Source of the DNA: Microbacterium cremeum
Lineage (GTDB): Bacteria; Actinomycetota; Actinomycetes; Actinomycetales; Microbacteriaceae
Length of the DNA: 64,000 nucleotides
Reading direction: 5' to 3'
Assembly: GCF_015277855.1 (NCBI RefSeq)
Contig: NZ_CP063812.1
Coordinates: 1,736,001-1,800,000 of the forward strand
In this document: one piece after another, positions 31,045-39,495 of the stretch
How positions within the stretch are numbered: the first letter of the stretch is position 1
Layout: every line of letters starts with the position of its first letter
The notes under the pieces: model-generated
Database searches by the model: none
What the model was told of the DNA's origin: nothing
Seen by the model: the letters and a program-made list of their open reading frames with translations, nothing else
Translations under genes and position numbers: made by a program

Positions 31045-31407
31045 ATGCGCATCGAGCAGCTCCGGCCCGACGAGGTCTTCGTCTTCGGCTCGAACGCGCA
31101 CGGCGCGCACGGCGGCGGAGCCGCGCGGCTCGCCTATGAGCGCTTCCGAGCGGTCTGGGGGCAATCCGAAGGGTTGCAGGGCCGGTCGTACGGCATCGAC
31201 ACGATGTCGGGCCTCGAGGTGCTCGCCGAGCAGTCGGCGCGGTTCGTGGAGTTCGCGCGCGAGCACCCCGAGCTGAGGTTCCTCATGACCGAAGTGGGCT
31301 GCGGCATCGCCGGCTATACGCCGGAGCAGGTCGCGCGGTACTTCGCCGGCGCTCCCGCGAACGTCGTGCTGCCGCAGTCGTTCGCCCGCGTGATCGACGC
31401 GGACTGA
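31045..31407 (+). CDS. Small FGSN/HGGGAA-motif protein, phage-type family
   Basis: A 120-residue protein beginning MRIEQLRPDEVFVFGSN, then AHGAHGGGAARLAYERF, EGLQGRSYGID and a C-terminal block FLMTEVGCGIAGYTPEQVARYF. These Gly-rich loops are shared with small proteins of tailed phages and some bacteria (A1S_2505-type non-structural proteins) and resemble macro-like ADP-ribose-binding folds; the biochemical role is unknown. GGGAG eight bases before the ATG at 31045 favours it over the GTG at 31036, which would overlap the upstream stop. It is the third gene of the acyltransferase operon. Confidence 0.78.
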   Translation: MRIEQLRPDEVFVFGSNAHGAHGGGAARLAYERFRAVWGQSEGLQGRSYGIDTMSGLEVLAEQSARFVEFAREHPELRFLMTEVGCGIAGYTPEQVARYFAGAPANVVLPQSFARVIDAD

Positions 31408-31410
31408 CGC

Positions 31411-32313
31411 TCAGCCCTTCGGTTCGGGGTGGTGCTTGCCCCGGTGCACCTCGAACAGCCGCACGTGGCCGGGCCAGGTGGGGTCGTTGACGATCGGCTG
31501 GTCGTCCATGAACAGACGGATGACGTGTGCGAGCTGTCCCGGATGACTGAAGTTGATCGCGTGCGCGGCGCCCTCCAGCAGCACCACGAGCACGTGGCTG
31601 TCGGTCTGGCTCGCGACCTCGTCGACGCGATGCGCGTGCGGCAGGAGCGGATCGCGCTCGCCCAGCACGACGAGCGTGGGGATCCGCAGCTCGAGCAGGC
31701 GCTGCAGCGACGGGTACTGGGTCAGCGACCGGAACATGCGCATCGTGCTCGGCACCCCGAACCGCACGTAGTCGGGCACCGCGACGCTCGCCATCCTCGT
31801 GGGCTCGCGCGGCGCGTCGGCCGCCAGCTGACGGATCGCCCGGCGCAGCGGCTGGTTGTAGATCCCGCCGGCCGGCGACACCAGCACCGCGCGATCGATG
31901 CGCTCGGGGTACGTGTGCGCGAACTCGATGATCACCGGGCAGCCCATCGAGTTGCCCACGAGCGTCGCCTTGTCGACACCGCGATCGTCGAGGAAGTCGC
32001 GGGCCGCGCGTGCGAGATCGGGGATGTCGAGCATGTCCCGGCGCTTGCCGCTGCGGCCGAACCCCGGGAGGTCGGGGACGTAGGTGTGGAACTCGTCCGA
32101 CAGGCGCTCCGCCGTCGGCAGCAGGTAGCGGCCCGAGAGTCCGAAGCCGTGCACGTGCGCCATGACCCGCGCATCCGCCGGCGGGCGAGGCGACTCACGG
32201 TAGAACACGTCGATGCCGTCGATCGTCGTCCACTTCTCGGCGAGGCTCGATGCCGGGCGCCGCGGCAGCTTGCGCGGCGGGACCGGTTCTGACGGTGAGG
32301 TCGGCGTGCTCAT
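31411..32313 (-). CDS. Alpha/beta-fold hydrolase
   Basis: The 300-residue product has the alpha/beta hydrolase layout: VMAHVHGFGLSGRYLLPTAERL (oxyanion region), VPDLPGFGRSGKRRDML, nucleophile elbow VGNSMGCPVII (Ser), LVVLGERDPLLPHAHR with the acid, and AAHAINFSHPGQLAHVI with the catalytic His. A cap region with MRMFRSLTQYPSLQRLLEL sits between. It resembles esterase/lipase or C-C hydrolases; the substrate is unknown. AGGAG lies upstream of the ATG. It is convergent with the FGSN protein gene. Confidence 0.9.
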   Translation of the reverse strand: MSTPTSPSEPVPPRKLPRRPASSLAEKWTTIDGIDVFYRESPRPPADARVMAHVHGFGLSGRYLLPTAERLSDEFHTYVPDLPGFGRSGKRRDMLDIPDLARAARDFLDDRGVDKATLVGNSMGCPVIIEFAHTYPERIDRAVLVSPAGGIYNQPLRRAIRQLAADAPREPTRMASVAVPDYVRFGVPSTMRMFRSLTQYPSLQRLLELRIPTLVVLGERDPLLPHAHRVDEVASQTDSHVLVVLLEGAAHAINFSHPGQLAHVIRLFMDDQPIVNDPTWPGHVRLFEVHRGKHHPEPKG

Positions 32314-32518
32314 CAAGGCTCCTGAAGGCGTAGGTCGGTGCCGAGACCAGTCTGGCCCTGCCGGGCACCGTAGCCATAGTGCGGATCGCGTGAATGCGAG
32401 ACCGGGGTCCACTGGCGGCCCCCGGAGGCGCGTGTCTAGCATCGAGCAGGAGGGCGCCCGACGACGGGCTCTTCGCACGGCCGGTGTGCAAACCGGCAGA
32501 CGAGCTCGAGGAGGAGTC

Positions 32519-32740
32519 ATGAGGGTGACGGTGAATCCGACGACCTGCATCGCGTCGGGCAACTGCGGCCGCATCGCCCCGAACGTGTTCGCGAACCGCG
32601 ACGAGGACGACGGGTTCGTCAGCCTCCTCGACGAGCACCCGCCGGAGTCGGAATGGGCGGCGGTGCGGGAGGCGGAGGCGCTCTGCCCCTCGGCGACGAT
32701 CCGCATCGCCGAGGATGCCGCCGGGCGCGGGCCGTCCTGA
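32519..32740 (+). CDS. Ferredoxin, 3Fe-4S type
   Basis: A 73-residue ferredoxin with Cys10, Cys16 and a C-terminal CPSATI Cys at about 56 (C-x5-C...C-P), the pattern of single-cluster [3Fe-4S] ferredoxins that donate electrons to cytochrome P450s. The intervening region FANRDEDDGFVSLLDE is acidic. No P450 or ferredoxin reductase gene is in the window, so its partner must lie elsewhere. GAGGAGG precedes the ATG; TAGCAT (32437-32442) is a likely -10, giving a leader of about 70 bases. It diverges from the hydrolase gene. Confidence 0.9.
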   Translation: MRVTVNPTTCIASGNCGRIAPNVFANRDEDDGFVSLLDEHPPESEWAAVREAEALCPSATIRIAEDAAGRGPS

Positions 32741-32932
32741 GTGCGACCCTCGGTCGCTGGGGCGCGTCTAGACCTGCGTCCTCATCGGCCGTTCACACCG
32801 GCCCAGCGCCGAACGCGTCGGAGCACTTCCACATGGGTTCCGTCTTGGGGAGGCAGAGCGCTCCGACGGGACCGCAGAGGTGGCCAGCGGCAAGGCGCAC
32901 TGAATTCGGCGGTGACCTGGAGATAACGAATG

Positions 32933-33006
32933 TGGAGGGGATGACGGGAATCGAACCCGCACCATCAGTTTGGAAGACTGAGGCTCTACCATTGAGCTAC
33001 ATCCCC
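32933..33006 (-). tRNA. tRNA-Gly (TCC anticodon)
   Basis: Minus-strand cloverleaf: acceptor GGGGATG/CATCCCC, D-stem GCTC/GAGC, anticodon stem TCAGT/ACTGA around CTTCCAA (anticodon TCC), T-arm GCGGG/CCCGT with TTCGATT. Discriminator T and an encoded CCA (32933-32935). Confidence 0.96.
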
Positions 33007-33031
33007 GCAGCGGCGTGCCGCGGCATCCATA

Positions 33032-33037
33032 AGTCTA
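33032..33037 (-). promoter_or_regulatory. -10 box TAGACT of tRNA-Gly
   Basis: TAGACT on the minus strand lies 25 bases before the mature 5' end of tRNA-Gly, leaving a short 5' precursor for RNase P. Confidence 0.5.
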
Positions 33038-33190
33038 TGTCACGAACCGGACGCGCTACGAATGCGCCGCGCGGTGCGCGTCGGCCGCTGCAGTTCCCTG
33101 CAATCGCTGCGTCGCGATCTGCAGCGGATGCGGGAAGTGGCCGCGCACCGGCCCCGGGGGCGGCCGCAGGCGATGGCCGGGCGCGTCGGC

Positions 33191-33196
33191 TAGACT
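33191..33196 (+). promoter_or_regulatory. -10 box TAGACT of tRNA-Pro
   Basis: TAGACT lies about 40 bases before the mature 5' end of tRNA-Pro. The stretch 33040-33190 between the two promoters holds no gene I can support. Confidence 0.5.
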
Positions 33197-33236
33197 TCTC
33201 GGGGCCGAAAGGCGCGCGCATACGTGCGAACCCGCC

Positions 33237-33310
33237 CGGGGCGTAGCTCAGCTTGGTAGAGCGCCCGCTTTGGGAGCGGGAGGCCGCAGGTTCAAATCCT
33301 GTCGCCCCGA
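33237..33310 (+). tRNA. tRNA-Pro (TGG anticodon)
   Basis: Acceptor CGGGGCG/CGCCCCG, D-stem GCTC/GAGC, anticodon stem CCCGC/GCGGG around TTTGGGA (anticodon TGG), T-arm GCAGG/CCTGT with TTCAAAT, discriminator A. CCA is not encoded. It precedes tig, a conserved actinobacterial order. Confidence 0.96.
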
Positions 33311-33393
33311 CATCACGGCCATCGCAGAATTCCGGAAGCCAGACTTGACCCAGCCGCGCCCGCGCGCGGTCCGATAGAGGAGAACGAACAGGC

Positions 33394-34839
33394 ATGGTGA
33401 ACAGCACCGTCGAGAAGCTCAGCCCGACCCGGGTGAAGCTGCACATCACGGTCAGCCCCGAAGAGCTGAAGCCCAGCATCAAGCACGCGTACGAGCACAT
33501 CGCTCAGGACGTGCAGATCCCCGGCTTCCGCAAGGGCAAGGTTCCGGCGCCCATCATCGATCAGCGCATCGGTCGCGTCGCCGTGCTCGAGCACGCCGTG
33601 AGCGAAGGGCTCGACACCTTCTACCGCGAGGCCGTCGCGGCCAACGAGCTCCGTGTGCTCGGCCGGCCGTCCGCCGAGGTCACCGAGTGGCCGAACGAGA
33701 AGGACTTCTCGGGCGACCTCGAGGTCGAGGTCGAGGTCGACGTGCGTCCTGAGTTCGACCTGCCGGCATTCGAGGGCACCACCGTCGAGGTCGACGCGGT
33801 CGAGGTCGACGAGGCCGCGGTCGATGAGGAGCTCGACCGCCTGCGCGGCCGCTTCGGCACCCTCGTGACCGTCGACCGCCCCGCCGCGACCGGCGACTTC
33901 GTCGAGCTCGACCTCGTCGCGACGATCGGGGGCACCGAGATCGACCGCGCCGAGGGCGTCTCGTACGAGGTCGGCTCGGGCGAGCTGCTCGAGGGCATCG
34001 ACGAGGCGATCGACTCGCTCACCGCCGGTGAGGACACCACGTTCCGCTCGAAGCTCGTCGGCGGCGACCACGCCGGCGAGGAAGCCGAGGTCTCGGTCAC
34101 GGTGAAGGCCGTCAAGGAGCGCGAGCTGCCCGAGGCCGACGACGACTTCGCCCAGATCGCGAGCGAGTTCGACACCATCGCCGAGCTGCGCGAGAGCATC
34201 AAGGAGCGTGTCGGCCAGCAGTCGGTGTTCACGCAGGGCTCGGCCGCGCGCGACAAGCTCATCGAGACGCTCCTCGAGCAGGTCGACATCCCCGTCCCGC
34301 CGCAGCTCATCGAGGACGAGGTGCACAACCACCTCGAGGGCGAAGGCCGTCTTGAGGACGACGTGCACCGCGCCGAGGTCGCCGAGGCGAGCGAGAAGCA
34401 GTTCAAGACGCAGATGCTCCTCGACAAGATCGCCGAGCAGGTCGACGTGCAGGTCTCGCAGGACGAGCTGACCCAGTACCTCGTGCAGTCCGCCGCCCAG
34501 TACGGCATGCCGCCGCAGGACTTCGTCAACGCGCTCCAGGAGGGCAACCAGCTGCCCGCCGTCATCGGCGAGGTCGCGCGCAACAAGGCCCTCGCGGTCG
34601 CGCTCGGCAAGGTGGCCGTCGTCGACACCAACGGCAAGCCCGTCGACCTGACCGGCTTCGTCGCCGTCGAGGACGAGGCCGCGGCCGAAGAAGAGGTCGT
34701 CGAGGAGGCGCAGGAGATCGCGGATGCCGCAGCCGACGCCGACGCCGTGATCGAGGCCGAGAAGCCCGCCAAGAAGGCTCCGGCGAAGAAGGCCGCTGCC
34801 AAGAAGAGCACCAAGAAGGCCGACGCCGACGCCGAGTGA
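33394..34839 (+). CDS. tig: Trigger factor
   Basis: Ribosome-bound chaperone and peptidyl-prolyl isomerase. The 481-residue product has the N-terminal ribosome-binding domain with the GFRKGKVP signature (about 45-52), a PPIase domain (about 155-240; [36 protein letters not shown]) and the helical C-terminal arms (260-420). The last 60 residues are an acidic-to-basic tail, [19 protein letters not shown] then lysine-rich [13 protein letters not shown], typical of high-GC actinobacteria and absent from E. coli. AGAGGAGA lies upstream of the ATG. It is followed by a hairpin, a TPR gene and clpP1P2. Confidence 0.97.
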   Translation: MVNSTVEKLSPTRVKLHITVSPEELKPSIKHAYEHIAQDVQIPGFRKGKVPAPIIDQRIGRVAVLEHAVSEGLDTFYREAVAANELRVLGRPSAEVTEWPNEKDFSGDLEVEVEVDVRPEFDLPAFEGTTVEVDAVEVDEAAVDEELDRLRGRFGTLVTVDRPAATGDFVELDLVATIGGTEIDRAEGVSYEVGSGELLEGIDEAIDSLTAGEDTTFRSKLVGGDHAGEEAEVSVTVKAVKERELPEADDDFAQIASEFDTIAELRESIKERVGQQSVFTQGSAARDKLIETLLEQVDIPVPPQLIEDEVHNHLEGEGRLEDDVHRAEVAEASEKQFKTQMLLDKIAEQVDVQVSQDELTQYLVQSAAQYGMPPQDFVNALQEGNQLPAVIGEVARNKALAVALGKVAVVDTNGKPVDLTGFVAVEDEAAAEEEVVEEAQEIADAAADADAVIEAEKPAKKAPAKKAAAKKSTKKADADAE

Positions 34840-34865
34840 GCGCCGCGCGAGGCAACACATCGTGA

Positions 34866-34893
34866 GGGGACGGATGCCGCGGCATCCGTCCCC
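34866..34893 (+). terminator. tig terminator hairpin
   Basis: A 13-base arm (34866-34878) pairs perfectly with 34881-34893; the centre is GC, so the real loop is about four bases. Arms are GGATGCC and GGCATCC flanked by G/C runs. Confidence 0.75.
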
Positions 34894-34912
34894 TCCGTCA
34901 TCGAGGAGAGAC

Positions 34913-35404
34913 GTGACCGACGACTGGCACTCGCGCGTGGCGGCGCTCTGGGACGACGAGACGGTGAGCGACGACGAGCGGATCGCGCTCATGGATCGGC
35001 TGGCGGCCGAGCGCCCGGCCGGTGAGGCGCGGGCGCTGTTCGAACGCGCGGGAGCCCGCGATGCGGCCGGCCGCGAGGCCGAGGCCGAACCGCTGTACCG
35101 CGCCGCCCTCGAGGCGGGGCTCGACGACGACCACCGGCCGCAGGCGGTCATCCAGCTCGCGAGCACGCTGCGCAACCTCGATCGCCCCGACGAGGCGATG
35201 AGGATGCTGCGTGCCGAGCTCGACCGAGACCCGGTCTCGCCCCTGCGGGACGAGGCGGCCGCCTTCCTCGCGCTGTGCCTCGTCTCGGCCGGAGACGCAC
35301 GCGAGGCGGCATCCGTCGCCCTCACGACACTCGCCCCGCACCTCACGCGCTACCGGCGCTCGGTGGCGTCCTACGCCGCCGAGCTGCGCGCCGACGGGGC
35401 CTGA
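34913..35404 (+). CDS. Tetratricopeptide-repeat protein
   Basis: A 163-residue helical protein starting at GTG with GAGGAG upstream. It contains DDWHSRVAALWDDE followed by paired helices characteristic of TPRs: ALFERAGARDAAGREAEAEPLYRAALEAG, QAVIQLASTLRNLDRPDEAMRMLRAELD and AAAFLALCLVSAGDAREAASVALTTLAPH (each cited in part). The first motif WHSRVAALWDD resembles tetratricopeptide proteins near tig in actinobacteria. It probably mediates protein-protein contacts; the partner is unknown. It lies between the tig terminator and clpP1. Confidence 0.85.
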   Translation: MTDDWHSRVAALWDDETVSDDERIALMDRLAAERPAGEARALFERAGARDAAGREAEAEPLYRAALEAGLDDDHRPQAVIQLASTLRNLDRPDEAMRMLRAELDRDPVSPLRDEAAAFLALCLVSAGDAREAASVALTTLAPHLTRYRRSVASYAAELRADGA

Positions 35405-35447
35405 TCTGCCCAGGGCGAACACGGCCGGGTCGCTCGCGGCGCCCCGG

Positions 35448-35453
35448 TAGATT
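35448..35453 (+). promoter_or_regulatory. -10 box TAGATT upstream of clpP1
   Basis: TAGATT lies 31 bases before the clpP1 ATG, leaving a short leader that contains the CAGGAG ribosome binding site. Confidence 0.45.
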
Positions 35454-35483
35454 CGAGGGCGACCCTAGGAAACAGGAGCACAC

Positions 35484-36068
35484 ATGGCCGAACCACTTGT
35501 CGCGACGAGCGTCTTCGACAGGCTGCTGAAGGACCGCATCATCTGGCTCGGGTCGGAGGTGCGCGACGAGAACGCCAACGAGATCTGCGCGAAGATCCTT
35601 CTCCTCGCGGCCGAGGACTCGCAGAAGGACATCTACCTCTACATCAACTCGCCGGGCGGCTCGATCACGGCCGGCATGGCGATCTACGACACCATGCAGT
35701 TCGTCCCGAACGACATCGTCACGGTCGGCATCGGCATGGCCGCCTCGATGGGCCAGCTGCTGCTGACGGCCGGCACCAAGGGCAAGCGCTACATCACCCC
35801 CAACGCCCGCGTGCTGCTGCACCAGCCGCACGGCGGGTTCGGCGGCACCGCCAGCGACATCCAGACGCAGGCCCAGCTGATCCTCGACATGAAGAAGCGT
35901 CTCGCCGAGATCACCGCGGCGCAGACCGGCAAGACCGTCGAGCAGATCAACGCCGATGGCGACCGCGACCGCTGGTTCTCGGCCGAAGAGGCGCTCGAGT
36001 ACGGCTTCGTCGACCACATCCGCGAGTCCGCGACCGACGTCGTGGGCGGCGGCGGCACGGCGAACTGA
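35484..36068 (+). CDS. clpP1: ATP-dependent Clp protease proteolytic subunit 1
   Basis: The 194-residue serine peptidase subunit has Ser88 in [10 protein letters not shown], His113 in LLHQPHGG, and the acid in [15 protein letters not shown], completing the catalytic triad. [21 protein letters not shown] is the family strand-turn. Actinobacterial ClpP1 and ClpP2 assemble into a mixed tetradecamer that is active only with an activator or ATPase partner. CAGGAG lies upstream. clpP2 follows after 32 bases and clpX after a terminator. Confidence 0.97.
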   Translation: MAEPLVATSVFDRLLKDRIIWLGSEVRDENANEICAKILLLAAEDSQKDIYLYINSPGGSITAGMAIYDTMQFVPNDIVTVGIGMAASMGQLLLTAGTKGKRYITPNARVLLHQPHGGFGGTASDIQTQAQLILDMKKRLAEITAAQTGKTVEQINADGDRDRWFSAEEALEYGFVDHIRESATDVVGGGGTAN

Positions 36069-36100
36069 CGGCACCCGAAGGCGAAAGAGAGAGAACCCGA

Positions 36101-36772
36101 ATGCAGACCCCCACCTTCGGCCCGGCGAGCCCCCAGGGCCTCCAGATGCCCGGCAGCCGCTACATCCTGCCCCAGTTCGAAGAGCGCACCGCCTATGGCT
36201 ACAAGCGCCAGGACCCGTACAACAAGCTCTTCGAGGACCGCGTCATCTTCCTCGGCGTGCAGGTCGACGACGCGTCCGCCGACGATGTGATGGCCCAGCT
36301 GCTCGTGCTCGAGTCCCAGGACCCCGATCGCGACATCATCATGTACATCAACTCGCCCGGCGGATCGTTCACGGCGATGACGGCGATCTACGACACCATG
36401 CAGTACGTGTCGCCGCAGATCCAGACGGTCGTGCTCGGTCAGGCGGCATCCGCGGCGGCCGTGCTGCTCGCGGCCGGCGCACCGGGCAAGCGCCTGGCGC
36501 TGCCGAACGCCCGCATCCTGATCCACCAGCCCGCGATGGGCGAGGCGGGTCACGGTCAGGCATCCGACATCGAGATCCAGGCGGCCGAGATCATGCGCAT
36601 GCGCACCTGGCTCGAGGAGACGCTCGCGATGCACTCCAAGAAGACCAAGGAAGAGGTCAACAAGGACATCGACCGCGACAAGATCCTGTCGGCGGAGGAG
36701 GCCGTGTCGTACGGTCTCGTCGATCAGGTCCTGACGACCCGCAAGCGCGGGCAGCAGGCGTTGACGAAGTAG
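36101..36772 (+). CDS. clpP2: ATP-dependent Clp protease proteolytic subunit 2
   Basis: The 223-residue second ClpP has Ser117 in GQAASAAAVLLAAG, His142 in LIHQPAMGE and the acid in DIDRDKILSAEEA. It carries an extra 25-residue N-terminus (SPQGLQMPGSRYILPQFEERT), typical of ClpP2 that docks the unfoldase. It forms mixed rings with ClpP1. GAAAGAGAGAA is upstream of the ATG. An 18-bp terminator follows before clpX, so clpP1P2 and clpX can be expressed separately. Confidence 0.97.
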   Translation: MQTPTFGPASPQGLQMPGSRYILPQFEERTAYGYKRQDPYNKLFEDRVIFLGVQVDDASADDVMAQLLVLESQDPDRDIIMYINSPGGSFTAMTAIYDTMQYVSPQIQTVVLGQAASAAAVLLAAGAPGKRLALPNARILIHQPAMGEAGHGQASDIEIQAAEIMRMRTWLEETLAMHSKKTKEEVNKDIDRDKILSAEEAVSYGLVDQVLTTRKRGQQALTK

Positions 36773-36805
36773 CGCGGTCGAGACCGGCCCACCGGCCCCG
36801 CCCGC

Positions 36806-36845
36806 ACGACGCCCCGTCGCCGGATCTCCGGCGACGGGGCGTCGT
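36806..36845 (+). terminator. clpP1P2 terminator, 18-bp stem
   Basis: Arms 36806-36823 and 36828-36845 pair perfectly around a four-base loop (ATCT). It lies 33 bases after the clpP2 stop. Confidence 0.88.
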
Positions 36846-36922
36846 CGTTGCGTCCGTTCTGCCCACGGCGTACGCGTTCCACAACGTGCGTCGCAATCCC
36901 ACCCCATGTCGCCGGCAGAGGT

Positions 36923-36928
36923 TAGGCT
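36923..36928 (+). promoter_or_regulatory. -10 box TAGGCT upstream of clpX
   Basis: TAGGCT lies 48 bases before the clpX ATG and after the clpP2 terminator, which supports an independent clpX promoter. Confidence 0.45.
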
Positions 36929-36976
36929 CGGAGGACAGCACGGGGGACGACCTCCGTCGTGACGAGGAGGAGCCTC

Positions 36977-38245
36977 ATGGCACGCATCGGTGAGAGCGCC
37001 GACCTGTTCAAGTGCTCCTTCTGCGGCAAGAGCCAGAAGCAGGTCCAGCAGCTGATCGCCGGTCCCGGCGTGTACATCTGCGACGAATGCGTCGAGTTGT
37101 GCAACGAGATCATCGAAGAGCGCATGGCCGAGTCCTCGTCGGGCGTCGTGGCCGACTTCGACCTTCCGAAGCCGCGTGAGATCTACGCGTTCCTCGAGGA
37201 GTACGTGGTCGGGCAGAACGACGCCAAGCGCGCTCTCTCGGTGGCCGTGTACAACCACTACAAGCGCGTGCGCGCCCACGGCACGATCCAGTCGGCAGAG
37301 CAGCGCGCCGACGAGATCGAGATCGCCAAGAGCAACATCCTCCTCCTGGGTCCGACGGGCTGCGGCAAGACCTACCTCGCCCAGACACTCGCCAAGCGAC
37401 TGAACGTGCCGTTCGCCGTCGCCGATGCCACCGCCCTCACCGAGGCCGGCTACGTCGGCGAAGACGTCGAGAACATCCTGCTCAAGCTCCTGCAGGCGGC
37501 CGACTTCGACACCAAGCGAGCCGAGACCGGCATCATCTACATCGACGAGGTCGACAAGATCGCCCGCAAGGCCGAGAACCCGTCGATCACGCGCGACGTG
37601 TCGGGCGAGGGCGTACAGCAGGCGCTGCTGAAGATCCTGGAGGGCACCGTCGCCTCGGTGCCGCCGCAGGGCGGTCGCAAGCACCCGCATCAGGAGTTCA
37701 TCCAGATCGACACGACGAACGTGCTGTTCATCGTGGCGGGCGCCTTCGCGGGGCTCGAAGACATCATCTCGTCCCGCGTCGGCAAGCACGGCGTCGGATT
37801 CGGTGCGCCGCTGCACAACAAGGGCGACGACCTGAGCCTGTTCAGCGAGGTGCGGCCCGAAGACCTGCACAAGTTCGGCCTCATCCCCGAGTTCATCGGC
37901 CGCCTTCCGGTGGTCGCGTCGGTGTCGCCGCTCGACCGCGAGGCGCTCATGGAGATCCTCACCGAGCCGAAGAACGCCCTGGTCAAGCAGTACCACCGTA
38001 TGTTCGAGCTCGACGGGGTCACTCTCGAGTTCGACCGTGAGGCCCTTGAGGCCATCGCCGACCTCGCCGTGGCGCGCAAGACCGGCGCGCGCGGCCTGCG
38101 CGCGATCCTCGAGGACGTGCTGGGCCCGATCATGTTCGAGATCCCGTCGACCGACGATGTCGACAAGGTGATCGTGACGCGCGCGGCCGTCGAAGAGGGC
38201 GCGCTGCCCACGCTGGTGCTGCGCGAGAAGCGCAAGAGCGCCTGA
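36977..38245 (+). CDS. clpX: ATP-dependent Clp protease ATP-binding subunit ClpX
   Basis: The 422-residue AAA+ unfoldase recognises tagged substrates and feeds them to ClpP1P2. A zinc-binding domain has Cys13, Cys16, Cys35 and Cys38 (KCSFCG, ICDECV). The AAA+ module shows [11 protein letters not shown] (Walker A, about 121), [13 protein letters not shown] (Walker B), the pore loop region GYVGEDVEN, and [10 protein letters not shown] in the small domain. The IGF-type ClpP-binding loop lies around GVGFGAP. GAGGAGG precedes the ATG. Confidence 0.97.
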   Translation: MARIGESADLFKCSFCGKSQKQVQQLIAGPGVYICDECVELCNEIIEERMAESSSGVVADFDLPKPREIYAFLEEYVVGQNDAKRALSVAVYNHYKRVRAHGTIQSAEQRADEIEIAKSNILLLGPTGCGKTYLAQTLAKRLNVPFAVADATALTEAGYVGEDVENILLKLLQAADFDTKRAETGIIYIDEVDKIARKAENPSITRDVSGEGVQQALLKILEGTVASVPPQGGRKHPHQEFIQIDTTNVLFIVAGAFAGLEDIISSRVGKHGVGFGAPLHNKGDDLSLFSEVRPEDLHKFGLIPEFIGRLPVVASVSPLDREALMEILTEPKNALVKQYHRMFELDGVTLEFDREALEAIADLAVARKTGARGLRAILEDVLGPIMFEIPSTDDVDKVIVTRAAVEEGALPTLVLREKRKSA

Positions 38246-38272
38246 CCCGGGGCTGGTGTCGGAGGCCGGCGG

Positions 38273-38278
38273 TAGCGT
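38273..38278 (+). promoter_or_regulatory. -10 box TAGCGT, leaderless gene
   Basis: TAGCGT ends six bases before the ATG at 38285. Confidence 0.5.
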
Positions 38279-38284
38279 CGGCGG

Positions 38285-39409
38285 ATGACCACGCCTCGCC
38301 CCTTCTCGCTGCACGTCGGTGACGACGAGCTCTCCGACCTGCACGACCGGCTCACCCGGTTCCGCGCCCTGCCCGACTCGCCGCGCCGCCCGGTATCGGG
38401 CATGAGCGCCGGCTACCTCGCCGAGCTCGTGGACTCCTGGCGATCCTGGGACTGGCGCAGCCGGGAGCGGTGGCTGAACGCGCACCCGCAGTTCCTCGCC
38501 GACGTCGGCGACACCACGGTGCACTTCGTGCATCAGCGCTCGGAGCGTGACGACGCGCCCGCACTGCTCGTCATGCACGGCTGGCCGCACACGTTCGCGC
38601 TGCAGCTCGACTTCGCCGACCTGCTCCCCGACTTCGACGTCGTCGTGCCGAGCCTTCCCGGGTTCGCCTACTCGTCGGCATACGCCGACGGACCGATGAC
38701 CGAGGTGCGGCTCGCCGAGACCATGCACCGGTTGATGACCGACGTGCTCGGCTACCAGCACTACTTCACGTACGGCGAGGATGTGTCGGCCAACGTCAAC
38801 GATCTCATCGCCGGCTCCTATCCGCAGGCCGTGGCAGGCGTGCTCGTGACACATTCTCACTTCCCGTCGCGCGCCGAGCGTGAGCACCTCGACGCGCCCG
38901 ACGAGGTCGCCTTCTTCGCTCGACTCGATGAATGGGGCGGGGCGAACGGCGGCTACGGCCACATCCAGGCGACGCGCCCCGATACGCTCGCGGCGGCGTT
39001 GAACGACTCGCCCGCGGGCCTTCTCGCCTGGCTCGTCGAGAAGCTCGTCGAATGGAGCGATACGCCGGACGGCGATCCCCGACAGGTCGAGCAGCGGATC
39101 TCACGCGAGCGACTGCTGACCGAGGCGATGATCTACTGGACGACGCAGAGCATCGGCACGACGTTCCGGCCCTACTACGAGGGGGCCGACCAGCCCGACG
39201 TCATGCCACCCGTCGAGGTTCCGGCATCCGTCCACATCCAGCGTCACGAGTCGGACTACCCGGAATCGCTCGCCCGCCGGTTCTATCGCGACCTCCGGAC
39301 CTTCGAGCGGCTGGACGAGGGCGGCCACTTCACCGTCGCAGAGGTGCCTGGCGTCATGGCCGACCGCGCACGCGCGCTGGCCGCAGAGGTGGGGCGCGGG
39401 ACGCTCTGA
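38285..39409 (+). CDS. Epoxide hydrolase, microsomal-type (N-terminal EHN domain)
   Basis: The 374-residue alpha/beta hydrolase starts with an epoxide-hydrolase N-terminal region (FSLHVGDDELSDLHDRLTRFR, WRSWDWRSRERWLNAHPQFLADV). HGWPHTFALQLDFADLL is the oxyanion HGWP motif, FTYGEDVSANVNDLI holds the nucleophile Asp, and the catalytic His is in DEGGHFTVAEVP. It converts an epoxide to a diol. A Tyr-containing cap (WTTQSIGTTFRPYYEG) is present. It opens a cluster of hydrolases and regulators that looks more accessory than its neighbours. Confidence 0.92.
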   Translation: MTTPRPFSLHVGDDELSDLHDRLTRFRALPDSPRRPVSGMSAGYLAELVDSWRSWDWRSRERWLNAHPQFLADVGDTTVHFVHQRSERDDAPALLVMHGWPHTFALQLDFADLLPDFDVVVPSLPGFAYSSAYADGPMTEVRLAETMHRLMTDVLGYQHYFTYGEDVSANVNDLIAGSYPQAVAGVLVTHSHFPSRAEREHLDAPDEVAFFARLDEWGGANGGYGHIQATRPDTLAAALNDSPAGLLAWLVEKLVEWSDTPDGDPRQVEQRISRERLLTEAMIYWTTQSIGTTFRPYYEGADQPDVMPPVEVPASVHIQRHESDYPESLARRFYRDLRTFERLDEGGHFTVAEVPGVMADRARALAAEVGRGTL

Positions 39410-39420
39410 GCAGGGCCTGA

Positions 39421-39466
39421 ATGGCCCGATCGGGCCACTCCTATGGCCGATCGCGGTGATGCCCGC
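39421..39466 (+). repeat. ATGGCCGAT repeat pair A, with palindrome
   Basis: TGGCCCGATCGGGCCA (39422-39437) is a perfect 16-base palindrome. About two helical turns further on stands ATGGCCGATCGCGGTGATGC (39443 on). Both lie 30-75 bases before the ATG of the hotdog-like gene and match a second pair at 40316-40369. Confidence 0.55.
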
Positions 39467-39495
39467 CAAACGTGGGATCGGGTTCCCTGGTGGGC

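Noticed and set aside
33007..33190. A short gene between tRNA-Gly and tRNA-Pro
   Set aside because: Open frames there lack ribosome binding sites and recognisable protein features; only the two tRNA promoters are supported.
1605..33310. tRNA genes as integration sites for mobile elements
   Set aside because: All four tRNAs are intact and no integrase or duplicated 3' end was found beside them.
35789..38962. 1057-codon open frame on the minus strand across clpP1, clpP2 and clpX
   Set aside because: It covers three well-supported genes on the other strand and its translation shows no family motif.
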